A stretch of 64,000 nt of DNA from JAGWAJ01 sp026707615. Lineage in GTDB: Bacteria; Acidobacteriota; Vicinamibacteria; Vicinamibacterales; UBA8438. Below the pieces are notes generated by a model, which was given only the letters and a program-made list of their open reading frames with translations, searched no databases and was not told the DNA's origin. Below are positions 15,857-26,594 of the stretch, in pieces; within the stretch, counting starts at the first letter, position 1; every line of letters begins with the position of its first letter. The DNA lies in assembly GCA_965207595.1 (NCBI GenBank), contig CBDBMW010000010.1, forward strand, positions 531,075-595,074, in the 5' to 3' direction. Both the position numbers and the translations under genes were made by a program.

Positions 15857-16106
15857 GCCAGACGTCCTCGTGCGTCAGGACATTGCCCGCCTGCGCGTCC
15901 GCGAGCCCGTTGCGGATCGATTGGCCCAGGTCCTGATCCGCCAGGATCTCCAGCGTTTCGATCAACCCCTCGTAGTCGGAAAGGGAGAGCAGCACCCCCA
16001 CGGGACGTCCGGAGCGGGTGATGACCACTTCTTCGCCGAGGGCCTCGACATCGGCGAGGAGCTTGGCGAGATGGGTCTTGGCTTCCGACAGTGGAACGGT
16101 GGGCAT
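15828..16106 (-). CDS. Phd/YefM-type antitoxin
   Basis: A 92-residue antitoxin. The N-terminal DNA-binding part has the family pattern VPLSEAKTHLAKLLADVEAL followed by EEVVITRSGRPVGVLLSLSD and YEGLIETLEIL. The C-terminal acidic tail (HEDVWHDVDSRLHD) would wrap the toxin. It precedes and overlaps the RelE toxin. Its promoter should lie in 16107-16229, where it could autoregulate with the toxin; I see no clean operator. A dispersed palindrome lies about 125 bp upstream of its start. Confidence 0.93.
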   Translation of the reverse strand: MPTVPLSEAKTHLAKLLADVEALGEEVVITRSGRPVGVLLSLSDYEGLIETLEILADQDLGQSIRNGLADAQAGNVLTHEDVWHDVDSRLHD

Positions 16107-16229
16107 TGGCAGCTCTCGAACCAGATCATAGACCTTTTCGCTGGTCTATTCCCGAACCGACGCTTCACGTCACCAAGTCCGCAGGCGAGCGGCGCTTCTG
16201 CCACCGTGGCCCGCCCTTGCGGGCGCGTT

Positions 16230-16287
16230 GGGAGTCTGCGCGGGCACGCGGTTCGTGCGTCGCCGGTTCTACGGCGCAGACTCCTGC
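16230..16287. repeat. Dispersed palindrome, best-preserved copy
   Basis: The left arm GGGAGTCTGCGC (16230-16241) and right arm GCGCAGACTCCTG (16274-16286) pair over 11 bases, with a 32-base middle. It lies between the antitoxin promoter region and the end of dnaE2. It shares the arms seen at 1956-2095 and 34774-34830. Confidence 0.65.
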
Positions 16288-16325
16288 CTCACCGGCCGTC
16301 GGTCTGCCCGGGGATCGGGCGGGCG

Positions 16326-19700
<3,375 letters not shown>

Positions 19701-19759
19701 CTAACCTCGGACCTGCCTCGGACCTGCCTCGGACCGCGGCCCGTTCCCGGAGGGCCGTC

Positions 19760-21283
19760 CTACTCCACCCGCCCCTGCCAGCACCACCGCCGGCGCGGGC
19801 GGTCGTAGTAGATCCAGAGCACGTCGCCGTCGCGCATCCGGGCGAAGTAGTACTCGCGGTGGACGGCCGCCCGCCACCACCCGCCGGACACCAGGTACGG
19901 CCCGGCGAGGTCCTCGACGTGCCCGGCGACGCCCCCGCGCAGCAGCCAGCCGTCCGGCTCGTGGCGCGGGCGCGGGGGAAGCGGGACCGGACGCGCATGG
20001 ATTCTCCGCACCAGCGGCCGGCAGGCGGTGTCGGCGGGCGCGGGCGCCGGCACGGATCGCGGAGACGGCACCAGCGGCTCCCAGGCGAACCGCGCCTCCG
20101 GCAGATGTGCCTCGACGAGACGCGCCCGCACCACCGCCTCGTCGCCGAACTCCGCGCGGATGCGGGCGAGCGCGCGGTCGGCGGCCGCCGGGTCGTGGCG
20201 CGGCCGTACCGCGAACAATCCTGCCTGCGCGCTCGTGATCCGGACGGCAAGGGCGGCGACGCGCAGGCTGGTGACCCCGGCACCGAGCGCAACCCCCTCC
20301 GGGCGGAAGCTCGCCTCCAGACGGAGCCGCACCAGGCTCAGCAACTGGGCGGCGTCCAGGGTCGGAGCGGCGGGACGAATCCGCTCGGTCCGCGCGGGAG
20401 CGCGCTCGAGCCGCAGGTCGAGCGTCAACTCGGCCAGCGCCTCCTGGCGTGCGGCAATCCGGGCCAGCACGCGGTTCAGCAGGCGCTTGACGAGGAAGAG
20501 CAGGCGCGAGACGTCGGTCTCCGGATCGTCGAGGTCGTGCCGCACGACGAGCGGCTCCCGGACCGGCAACGGCTGGAGCGGCGCCCACAGGTCGCCCGCG
20601 GCCAGGCGGTGCAGGCGCTCGGCGTCCGCACCGAAACGCCGGCGGACCCCCGCCGGAGGCAACTGCAGGAAGGCCCGCACCGTCCCGATGCCGAGCTTCT
20701 GCAGGCTGTCGCGGAGCGCCGGGTCGATGCCCAGCCGGTCCAGCGGCGCCTGCCCCGCCAGCACCCGCTCGGTGGCCGGATCCTGGAGCACCGTGGCGGC
20801 CGGTCCGGTCGCGGCGGTCGCCGCGGTCCGGGCGACGGCATAGGTGCCGAAGCGGGTGAAGCCGACGGCCACCGCCCCCCGCAGCCCGCCCGCCCGAAGC
20901 GCGGCGAGAACGGCATCCGCCCACTCGCGGAGCGACGCCCAGAGATGCGACAGGCCGGAGGCGTTCAGCCAGAAGACCCCCGGCTCGTCGCGGCACGGCT
21001 CGACGTCGGGGCTGAACCGGCGCAGCCGCTCCGCGAGCGACGCCACCTCCCGCTCGATCTCGGCCGGCGGCACCTCGCCGGCGTGCAGCGTGCGCGCCAG
21101 CGACAGGCCGGCGCTGTAGCGCATCCCGGTGCGGATGCGGGCCTCCCGCGCCACCTCGTTCGCCCAGAGGATCACCCCCTGCGGCTTGTCGCGGTCGACC
21201 ACCGCCACCGGGCGGCCGGCCCAGTCGGGACGGCGCCGCAGCAGGAGCTGGAGCGGAAACGCCGGCAGCTCAATGCAGGCCAT
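19760..21283 (-). CDS. imuB: ImuB, Y-family polymerase-like mutasome adaptor
   Basis: A 507-residue protein of the UmuC/DinB fold that bridges DnaE2 and the sliding clamp rather than polymerising itself. The start is MACIELPAFPLQLLLRRRPD; the catalytic aspartate found in active Y-family enzymes (D-M-D-A-F) is replaced by ELPAF, as expected for ImuB. Later blocks include SAGLSLARTLHAGEVPPAEI, then FSPDVEPCRDEPGVFWLNAS, GVAVGFTRFGTYAVARTA-like sequence, and a thumb region with LDRLGIDPALRDSLQKLGIG. ATG 21283 is chosen because the 26 upstream residues are low-complexity; it overlaps imuA by 14 bp. The C-terminal part (VEDLAGPYLVSGGWW) is typical. Confidence 0.94.
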   Translation of the reverse strand: MACIELPAFPLQLLLRRRPDWAGRPVAVVDRDKPQGVILWANEVAREARIRTGMRYSAGLSLARTLHAGEVPPAEIEREVASLAERLRRFSPDVEPCRDEPGVFWLNASGLSHLWASLREWADAVLAALRAGGLRGAVAVGFTRFGTYAVARTAATAATGPAATVLQDPATERVLAGQAPLDRLGIDPALRDSLQKLGIGTVRAFLQLPPAGVRRRFGADAERLHRLAAGDLWAPLQPLPVREPLVVRHDLDDPETDVSRLLFLVKRLLNRVLARIAARQEALAELTLDLRLERAPARTERIRPAAPTLDAAQLLSLVRLRLEASFRPEGVALGAGVTSLRVAALAVRITSAQAGLFAVRPRHDPAAADRALARIRAEFGDEAVVRARLVEAHLPEARFAWEPLVPSPRSVPAPAPADTACRPLVRRIHARPVPLPPRPRHEPDGWLLRGGVAGHVEDLAGPYLVSGGWWRAAVHREYYFARMRDGDVLWIYYDRPRRRWCWQGRVE

Positions 21284-21917
21284 CCGGTCCACGGCACCAC
21301 TCCCGGTCGGTCCAGCCCGGCCCCCGCCGCTTGTCCTTGAGGGCCTGCACCTGGCAGGCATAGCGATCCGGCCCGTGGCGGATGCACCGCGCCTGGGCGC
21401 GAACGGCGACGAGCGACCCGAGCGAAGGCTGGCGCTCGGTCTTCTCCGTCAGGCAGAGGATGAGCGTGCCGTGGGCGAGCGCCTGCTCGGCCAGGCGGGT
21501 CTGCACGGCGAGCGGGAGGTCGAGGCAGTCGCCGAGGTCGACCACGAGCAGCCCGAACGCGCCGGAACGGGCGAGCTGGTCGGCGGCCCGCAGGCGCGGG
21601 CGCAGGCCGTCGAGCCGGATGACCGGCAGCCCCGCCAGGTCTACGCCCCCCTCGGCGGCGTCGGGCGGGAAGAAGGTGCTGGCGGTGCGAGTGATCCAGA
21701 CGACCGGCTCGTCCTCCCGCTGCGCCTCGCGCACCAGCCCCATCGCCAGCGTGAGCGACGGCGCGGCGCCGGTGCCCGCGAGCTCCGCCAGGCAGCCGCC
21801 GAGCGCGGCGGCGGTCCAGGCCGCCGGCGGCGGCGTCGCCAGGCTGCGCTGCAGCCAGCTCCGCGACGCGGAGACGAGTGCGGACAACTTCGCTGCGTTC
21901 GCCATTCCCGCCGCCAC
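21270..21917 (-). CDS. imuA: ImuA, RecA-like SOS mutasome protein
   Basis: A 215-residue RecA-fold protein of the ImuA family. The order of strands is visible in SLTLAMGLVREAQREDEPVV (after a degenerate P-loop region), then VVWITRTASTFFPPDAAEGG, LLVVDLGDCLDLPLAVQTRL and GTLILCLTEKTERQPSLGSL. It ends in a Trp/Arg-containing tail (GPGWTDREWCRG). The Walker A lysine is not evident, as in other ImuA proteins. It overlaps imuB by 14 bp and follows lexA by 9 bp, so the four genes should form one SOS-induced transcript. It supports ImuB/DnaE2 function in damage-induced mutagenesis. Confidence 0.88.
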   Translation of the reverse strand: MAAGMANAAKLSALVSASRSWLQRSLATPPPAAWTAAALGGCLAELAGTGAAPSLTLAMGLVREAQREDEPVVWITRTASTFFPPDAAEGGVDLAGLPVIRLDGLRPRLRAADQLARSGAFGLLVVDLGDCLDLPLAVQTRLAEQALAHGTLILCLTEKTERQPSLGSLVAVRAQARCIRHGPDRYACQVQALKDKRRGPGWTDREWCRGPDGLH

Positions 21918-21926
21918 TCACTTCCG

Positions 21927-22559
21927 TCAGGCGCCCGTACCGCCATGCGCTCCCAGGATGCGCCGGACCTCGATGACCTTTCCGAGAATCGCGACCGCCC
22001 CGGCGTCGAGCACGATCGGGGCGAACGCGGGGTTCTCGGGCCGCAGCTCCACCCGCCGCCCGCGCGACCGGAAGGTCTTGACCGTCGCCTCGTCCCCGAC
22101 CCGCGCCACGACGAGGTCTCCGTTCCTGGCGGTCGGCTGCCGCCGCACGATCACCAGATCGCCGGGCAGGATCCCCACCCCGGTCATGCTCTCGCCGCGC
22201 ACCCGGAGCGCGAACAGGTCGCCGGCCGCCGCCCCCCGGGCGTCGACCGGCAGGTAGCCGTCCGGATCCTCGACGGCGGCGTCGAGCGCCCCGGCCGGGA
22301 CCCGGCCGAGCACCGGGGCGAGCACGGTGCGCGCCCCCTCGCTCGACCCGGGCAGCCGGTAGCCCCGCGCCCGGTGCCGGCTCGCCAGCAGCCGGCCCTC
22401 CTCGACGAGCCGCTCGAGATGCTGTTGCGCCGTCCGGACCGCCCGGAAGCCGAGCGCCTCCTGCACCTCGCGCACCGTCGGCGGCTGCCCCGCCAGCAGC
22501 CGGTCCCGCACGAACGCGAAGACCTTCTCGCGCGTCTCCCCCGCCGGCGTGCGTCCCAT
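21927..22559 (-). CDS. lexA: LexA-type SOS repressor
   Basis: A 210-residue repressor with the LexA plan. The N-terminal winged helix comprises EKVFAFVRDRLLAGQPPTVR, then EVQEALGFRAVRTAQQHLER and GRLLASRHRARGYRLP. The autocleavage site is Ala89-Gly90 (GRVPAG). The catalytic dyad is Ser124 in VRGESMTGVGILPGDLV and Lys161 in DEATVKTF. In LexA, RecA filaments trigger cleavage and release the regulon. It begins the imuA-imuB-dnaE2 operon, so it probably represses itself and the mutasome; it may be a mutasome-dedicated paralogue rather than the main LexA. The recognition helix differs from the E. coli form, so the operator is not predictable by consensus. Confidence 0.93.
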   Translation of the reverse strand: MGRTPAGETREKVFAFVRDRLLAGQPPTVREVQEALGFRAVRTAQQHLERLVEEGRLLASRHRARGYRLPGSSEGARTVLAPVLGRVPAGALDAAVEDPDGYLPVDARGAAAGDLFALRVRGESMTGVGILPGDLVIVRRQPTARNGDLVVARVGDEATVKTFRSRGRRVELRPENPAFAPIVLDAGAVAILGKVIEVRRILGAHGGTGA

Positions 22560-22660
22560 CGTGCCTCCGTTCCCTCTCCGGACCGCCCGACCGACCCGGT
22601 TCTCCCCCGTTCCGTTCGGCCGCCTGATCCGGATGCGCGCGACCGATCCGCCGGCCGCGG

Positions 22661-22700
22661 GGTCCAGACAATACCATACATTTGAATGCTATAGTAGGAG
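22661..22700. promoter_or_regulatory. AT-rich control island between lexA and the toxin-antitoxin patch
   Basis: In a very GC-rich neighbourhood, about 30 bases (22669-22697) are AT-rich and contain CATTTGAATG (22679-22688), whose outer four bases are inverted repeats. On the plus strand TATAGT (22690-22695) lies 6 nt before the ATG at 22702, with AGGAG in between. On the minus strand it is about 100 bp ahead of lexA. It is a candidate promoter for the plus strand and a candidate LexA operator; both are unproven. Confidence 0.4.
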
Positions 22701-22701
22701 C

Positions 22702-22815
22702 ATGCCTGAGATCTCGCGGTTCCTCGGCATCGTGATCGGCATGTCAGAATTACGGGTGAACTGGGACTTGGCGCGCCGGGGAGAACCGCTGAACCGGATC
22801 GCACCGCTGGAATGA
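22702..22815 (+). pseudogene. DUF4160 gene with internal deletion
   Basis: A 37-residue ORF that joins the first and last parts of a DUF4160 protein. It begins MPEISRFLGIVIG, the usual family start, and passes directly to MSELRVNWDLARRGEPLNRI, the usual family end. The central section, with the H-x-P-H-F-H-type segment that normally lies between them (about 45 residues by memory of the family), is missing and the frame is kept. DUF4160 genes normally precede DUF2442 genes, and that partner is present here, overlapping by ATGA at 22812. A miniature functional version cannot be excluded, but loss of the centre argues for a remnant. Confidence 0.65.
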
Positions 22816-23066
22816 CCGGCATGCCCTATCACGTCGTCGAAGCACACCATGTCAGTGGCCATGTCGTGTGGCTCCGGTTCCGGGACGGCACGAGCGGAGA
22901 GATCGACCTCGGTCCTGCTCTCCGAGGTCCGGTTTTCGAACCGCTCCGCACCCCGGCCATGTTTCGCCAGTTCGCCATCCATCCGGAGTTCCACACCCTG
23001 GTGTGGCCGAACGGCGCCGATCTCGCACCCGAGTTCCTCCACGACAACATCCACGTATCCGCCTGA
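22812..23066 (+). CDS. DUF2442 domain protein
   Basis: An 84-residue protein of the DUF2442 family: YHVVEAHHVSGHVVWLRFRD, GTSGEIDLGPALRGPVFEPL, then FRQFAIHPEFHTLVWPNGAD and LAPEFLHDNI. The W-P-N-G-A-D-L-A-P-E block is the hallmark. Members usually pair with DUF4160 proteins and are thought to form a toxin-antitoxin-like or regulatory pair; function is not established. Here the DUF4160 partner is internally deleted. The start overlaps the DUF4160 stop; an alternative ATG is at 22821. A HigA-type gene follows after 17 bp. Confidence 0.88.
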   Translation: MTGMPYHVVEAHHVSGHVVWLRFRDGTSGEIDLGPALRGPVFEPLRTPAMFRQFAIHPEFHTLVWPNGADLAPEFLHDNIHVSA

Positions 23067-23083
23067 CCCAAGGAAGGCCGTGG

Positions 23084-23356
23084 ATGATTCCCGAGAACCG
23101 GCCACCGACCCACCCGGGCGAAATGCTCCTGGAAGAGTTCCTGCGGCCACTCGGGATGACGCCATCCGAAGCCGCCCGCCGGATGGAGATTCCGCTCAAT
23201 CGGCTGAACGAGGTGATCCGAGGCAGGCGGGGGATTACGGCGGATACGGCGCTGCGTCTCGGGAAGCTGCTGAACACCGACCCCGAAATCTGGATGAATC
23301 TCCAGAACCAGTGGGATCTCTGGCACGCAGCCCGCTCAGCCTCGCGCGCCTCGTGA
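23084..23356 (+). CDS. higA: HigA-family antitoxin / HTH regulator
   Basis: A 90-residue protein of the HigA (VapI) family. It starts PPTHPGEMLLEEFLRPLGMT and continues PSEAARRMEIPLNRLNEVIR, the helix-turn-helix with GRRGITADTALRLGKLL. It ends WMNLQNQWDLWHA. The sequence is intact and of normal length. No HigB toxin gene precedes it; instead a DUF2442 gene does. It may be an orphan antitoxin, or may now control the DUF2442 gene. ATG 23084 follows GGAAGG with suitable spacing. Confidence 0.9.
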   Translation: MIPENRPPTHPGEMLLEEFLRPLGMTPSEAARRMEIPLNRLNEVIRGRRGITADTALRLGKLLNTDPEIWMNLQNQWDLWHAARSASRAS

Positions 23357-23381
23357 GCCATCCCGCCGAGCACTTGATCCG

Positions 23382-23579
23382 ATGGCTGCAGAACCCGACA
23401 GCGACGCGACGGCGCTGCGGAAGATGATCGATGCGGGACTGGTCGTGGCCGCGGCCAGGCCCGGCCCCATGCCAACGCCGCGGTGGCGTCCTGTCGCGGT
23501 ACCGGGGGAACCGATCTCGAAGACCATCATCGACGATCGCGACGATACGCCTGGCACTCGTCACCAATCATGTCGCTGA
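23382..23579 (+). CDS. Short antitoxin-like ORF, possible remnant
   Basis: A 65-residue ORF whose reading MAAEPDSDATALRKMIDAGL ... PGEPISKTIIDDRDD resembles the C-terminal half of Phd-type antitoxins that partner PIN toxins (LxxLIxxGxxxP ... PxSxxIxEDR pattern). The expected N-terminal DNA-binding half is absent, and no PIN toxin follows. The Ser/Thr kinase gene begins instead, overlapping its end. I read it as a possible leftover of a toxin-antitoxin locus; chance coding is a real alternative because the region is short and GC-rich. Confidence 0.4.
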   Translation: MAAEPDSDATALRKMIDAGLVVAAARPGPMPTPRWRPVAVPGEPISKTIIDDRDDTPGTRHQSCR

Positions 23580-26392
23580 CGCCCGGAACACGGATCGGCG
23601 CCTACGACGTCACCGGCCCGCTCGGGGCCGGGGGCATGGGCGAGGTCTACCGCGCCCGCGACACGAAGCTCGACCGCGACGTCGCGCTGAAAGTGCTGCC
23701 GGAGGCGTTCACGACCGACCCGGACCGGCTGGCCCGCTTCGAGCGGGAGGCCCGCGTCCTCGCCTCGCTGAACCACCCGAACATCGCCCAGATTCACGGC
23801 CTCGAGGAAACCGGCGGCACGCGCGCGCTGGTCCTGGAGCTGGTCGAAGGCCCGACCCTGGCCGATCGTCTCGCCGCCGGTCCGATCCCGCTCGACGAGG
23901 CGCTGTCCCTCGCGTGGCAGATCGCGTTCGCCCTGCAGGGCGCCCACGAAGCGGGCGTGGTCCACCGGGATCTGAAACCCGCCAACATCAAGGTGCGCGA
24001 CGACGGGACCGTGAAGGTCCTGGACTTCGGTCTGGCCAAGGCGCTCGACCCGGCGCCGGCAACCCAGCTCCCGGCCACCCCGCCCCCGGACGCCGATCCG
24101 TTGCAGTCACCGACTCTCACCGCCTCGGTGACCCGGATGGGCGGCGGCCTCATCCTGGGGACGCCGGCCTACATGTCTCCCGAGCAGGCGGAGGGTCAGC
24201 CGGCCGACACGCGCAGCGACCTCTGGTCGTTCGGCGTCGTCCTCTACGAGATGCTGGCCGGCGAGCGCCTGTTCGCCGGGGAGACGGTGGCGCAGGTGCT
24301 GGCGCGGGTGATCGACCGCGACCTCGACCTGTCGGTGCTGCCGCCCTCGACCCCGAAGCCGGTCCGGCGGCTGCTCGGCCGCTGCCTCGAACGCGACCGG
24401 CGGCGGCGGATGCGGGATGCGGGCGAGGCGATCAGCGACCTGGAAGCGGCCGCGTCCGGCTCCGAGACGCCGCCCCCCGCTTCCCCGCACGAAGATGCGT
24501 CGACCGCGCCGAGCGGCGCATCGCCATCCCGCTGGCGGCCCTGGGCGGCCGGCGCGGCGGTCGGCCTCGTGCTCGGCGGCCTCGCGGCGGCAACCGCGCT
24601 CCGGACGCTCGCGCCCGCCCCGCCGCCCGCGGTGCGACGCCTCTCGCTCGACCTGCAGCTGCCGTTGGCGCGCGGCTCCGCCTTCGCCCTCTCCCCGGAC
24701 GGCTCCATGCTGGCCTACGCCGGCCGCCTCGAGGACCGCCGGACCAGGCAGTTGATGATCCGCCGTCTCGACCAGGACGCCGTGCAGCCGCTGGCGGGCA
24801 CGGAAGGCGCCGTCGACCCGTTCTTCTCGCCGGACGGAGAGTGGATCGGTTTCTTCGCCCGCTCCGGTTCGCCGGGGTCCGCGGAGCGTATCCAGTACCG
24901 CTGGACGCTGAAGAAAGCGCCGGTCGGGGGCGGCGCGGCCGTGACGCTGGCCGACGACGTCCCCGCGCTGCGTGGAAGCTGGGGCGACGACGACCGCATC
25001 GTGATCGGCGGCCTGGGCGGCCTGCTGCGCATCCCGGCCACCGGCGGGCTGCCCGAGTCGGTGCTGGCGCCGGGCGCCGTCCCCGACCTCGCCGTCTGCT
25101 CCGCGCCGTTCGTGCTTCCCGGCTCCCGCGCCCTGCTGTTCACCGAGCTCTCGGCCACCGGCGACCCCCGCCTGCTGGCCGCGTCGCTGGCGGCGGCGGA
25201 ATCGGAACCGCGAGTCGTGGCGACCGAGGTGGCGAACGCCACCTATGCGCCGACGGGCCACCTCCTGCTGCAACAGGCTCCCCGACCGCGGCCCGGAAGG
25301 CTCGGGGGCGGCGTCACGAGCCTGCTGGCAGCTCCGTTCGACACCGACCGGCTGGAGCTGACCGGCGCGCCGGTACCCGTCCTCCCGGACGCGGGGTTCA
25401 GTGCCTGGTCGACCGACGGCACCCTCGTCTACGCCCTGGGCGCCGGTGTCGATGTGGCCGAGACCCCGCGGACGCTGGTGTGGCTGGGTCGGGACGGCCG
25501 CGAGGAGCCGGTCCCGGCCGCGCCGCGCGCCTACAGCACTCCGCGCGTCTCGCCGTCCGGGGACCGGGTGGCGGTGGATGTCACGTCCGCCGACGGCACC
25601 GCGGTGGTCGTCATCCACGACCTCGCCCGCGAGGCATCGAATTCCCTCACCTTCGACGGCTGGAGCGTCAATCCCCTCTGGTCGCCGGACGGCCGGAGCG
25701 TGGTGTTCACGTCGATCGAGGAGGACGACTTCGGGTTGTTTCGGAAGTTGGCGGACGGCACGGGCAGGGCGGAGCCGCTGACGGTGGCCGCAAGCGCGAA
25801 CCTGCAGATGGCGTCGGCGTGGGAGAGCACCTCCGACACGCTCCTCGTCACGCAGGCCGCCGGCATGACGGATGCGAACATTCACCGGCTGCCGCTCGAC
25901 GGCGCCCGGGGCTCCGAGCCCCTGATCGCGACGGAATCCGTCGAGGTGCTGCCGGCCGTCTCGCCGGACGGCCGCTGGATCGCCTACCAGTCCAACGAGT
26001 CGGGCCGCTGGGCCGTCTACGTGCGGCCGTATCCGAACGTCGAGGACGGGAAGTGGCAGATGCCGGGGGGCACCGGCTTCTCGCCCGTCTGGTCACCGGA
26101 CGGCCGCGAGCTGTTCTTCGTGTCCGCCGGCCCGGAGGGAAGGGGGATGATGGCGGTGGAGTACGCCTCCGACCCGACGTTCACGCCGTCCCGCCCGCGC
26201 CGCCTCTTCGCGCTCCCGAGCCGCGTCGACGCAGGCGGCATCCTGCGCCAGTGGGATGTCTCCCCGGACGGCCGCCGCTTCCTCATGGTCAGGGACGAGG
26301 AAGGTGCGGCCGACCCCCGGGAGAGATTGTCGGAGCTGGTGTACGTCGGCAACTGGTTCACCCAGCTCGCCGAGCGGGTCCCGCTGCCCTGA
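23570..26392 (+). CDS. Ser/Thr protein kinase with PD40/TolB-like sensor
   Basis: A 940-residue membrane kinase of the Hanks type. The kinase domain spans about residues 10-275. The glycine loop is GPLGAGGMGEVYRARD, with VALKVL holding the ATP-binding Lys. The catalytic loop is VVHRDLKPANIKV, the DFG segment is VLDFGLAKAL, and the activation-segment end is LGTPAYMSPEQAEGQ. A single membrane span follows (WAAGAAVGLVLGGLAAATAL). The extracellular part is a beta-propeller of PD40 repeats recognisable by SPDG turns (FFSPDGEWIGFF, WSPDGRSVVF, VSPDGRWIAYQSNESGRW, WSPDGRELFFV, VSPDGRRFLMV). This architecture is abundant in Acidobacteriota and suggests transmembrane sensing. ATG 23570 is chosen because earlier in-frame sequence has no domain content. 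Its targets are unknown. Confidence 0.94.
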   Translation: MSLTPGTRIGAYDVTGPLGAGGMGEVYRARDTKLDRDVALKVLPEAFTTDPDRLARFEREARVLASLNHPNIAQIHGLEETGGTRALVLELVEGPTLADRLAAGPIPLDEALSLAWQIAFALQGAHEAGVVHRDLKPANIKVRDDGTVKVLDFGLAKALDPAPATQLPATPPPDADPLQSPTLTASVTRMGGGLILGTPAYMSPEQAEGQPADTRSDLWSFGVVLYEMLAGERLFAGETVAQVLARVIDRDLDLSVLPPSTPKPVRRLLGRCLERDRRRRMRDAGEAISDLEAAASGSETPPPASPHEDASTAPSGASPSRWRPWAAGAAVGLVLGGLAAATALRTLAPAPPPAVRRLSLDLQLPLARGSAFALSPDGSMLAYAGRLEDRRTRQLMIRRLDQDAVQPLAGTEGAVDPFFSPDGEWIGFFARSGSPGSAERIQYRWTLKKAPVGGGAAVTLADDVPALRGSWGDDDRIVIGGLGGLLRIPATGGLPESVLAPGAVPDLAVCSAPFVLPGSRALLFTELSATGDPRLLAASLAAAESEPRVVATEVANATYAPTGHLLLQQAPRPRPGRLGGGVTSLLAAPFDTDRLELTGAPVPVLPDAGFSAWSTDGTLVYALGAGVDVAETPRTLVWLGRDGREEPVPAAPRAYSTPRVSPSGDRVAVDVTSADGTAVVVIHDLAREASNSLTFDGWSVNPLWSPDGRSVVFTSIEEDDFGLFRKLADGTGRAEPLTVAASANLQMASAWESTSDTLLVTQAAGMTDANIHRLPLDGARGSEPLIATESVEVLPAVSPDGRWIAYQSNESGRWAVYVRPYPNVEDGKWQMPGGTGFSPVWSPDGRELFFVSAGPEGRGMMAVEYASDPTFTPSRPRRLFALPSRVDAGGILRQWDVSPDGRRFLMVRDEEGAADPRERLSELVYVGNWFTQLAERVPLP

Positions 26393-26397
26393 CGGCG

Positions 26398-26594
26398 GCC
26401 GCCGCCCGGCCCCGAACGATCGCGCAGCAGGAACTCGCGGCCACCCTCGACCGACGACCGTCAGCCGCCGCCCGGCCCGGGCGATCGCGCAGCAGGAGCT
26501 CGCGGCCGACCTCGACCGACGACCGTCAGCCGCCGCCCGGCGCCGAACGGTCCCGCAGCAGGAACTCGCGGCCGACCTTGACGGACGACCGGTC
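26398..26594. repeat. Three tandem 65-66 bp units at the 3' end of the phosphoribosyltransferase gene
   Basis: Three consecutive copies at 26398-26463, 26464-26528 and 26529-26594 share GCCGCCGCCCGG, a CGCAGCAGGAaCTCGCGGCC core, and a GACGACCG-type end. The third copy is the coding end of the minus-strand phosphoribosyltransferase-like gene (residues GREFLLRD...). The first two lie beyond its stop. It is a coding tail that has been duplicated into the intergenic space. Confidence 0.85.

Noticed and set aside
26398..26594. CRISPR-like tandem array
   Set aside because: The units are contiguous without spacers and correspond to a coding tail; no cas genes are present.
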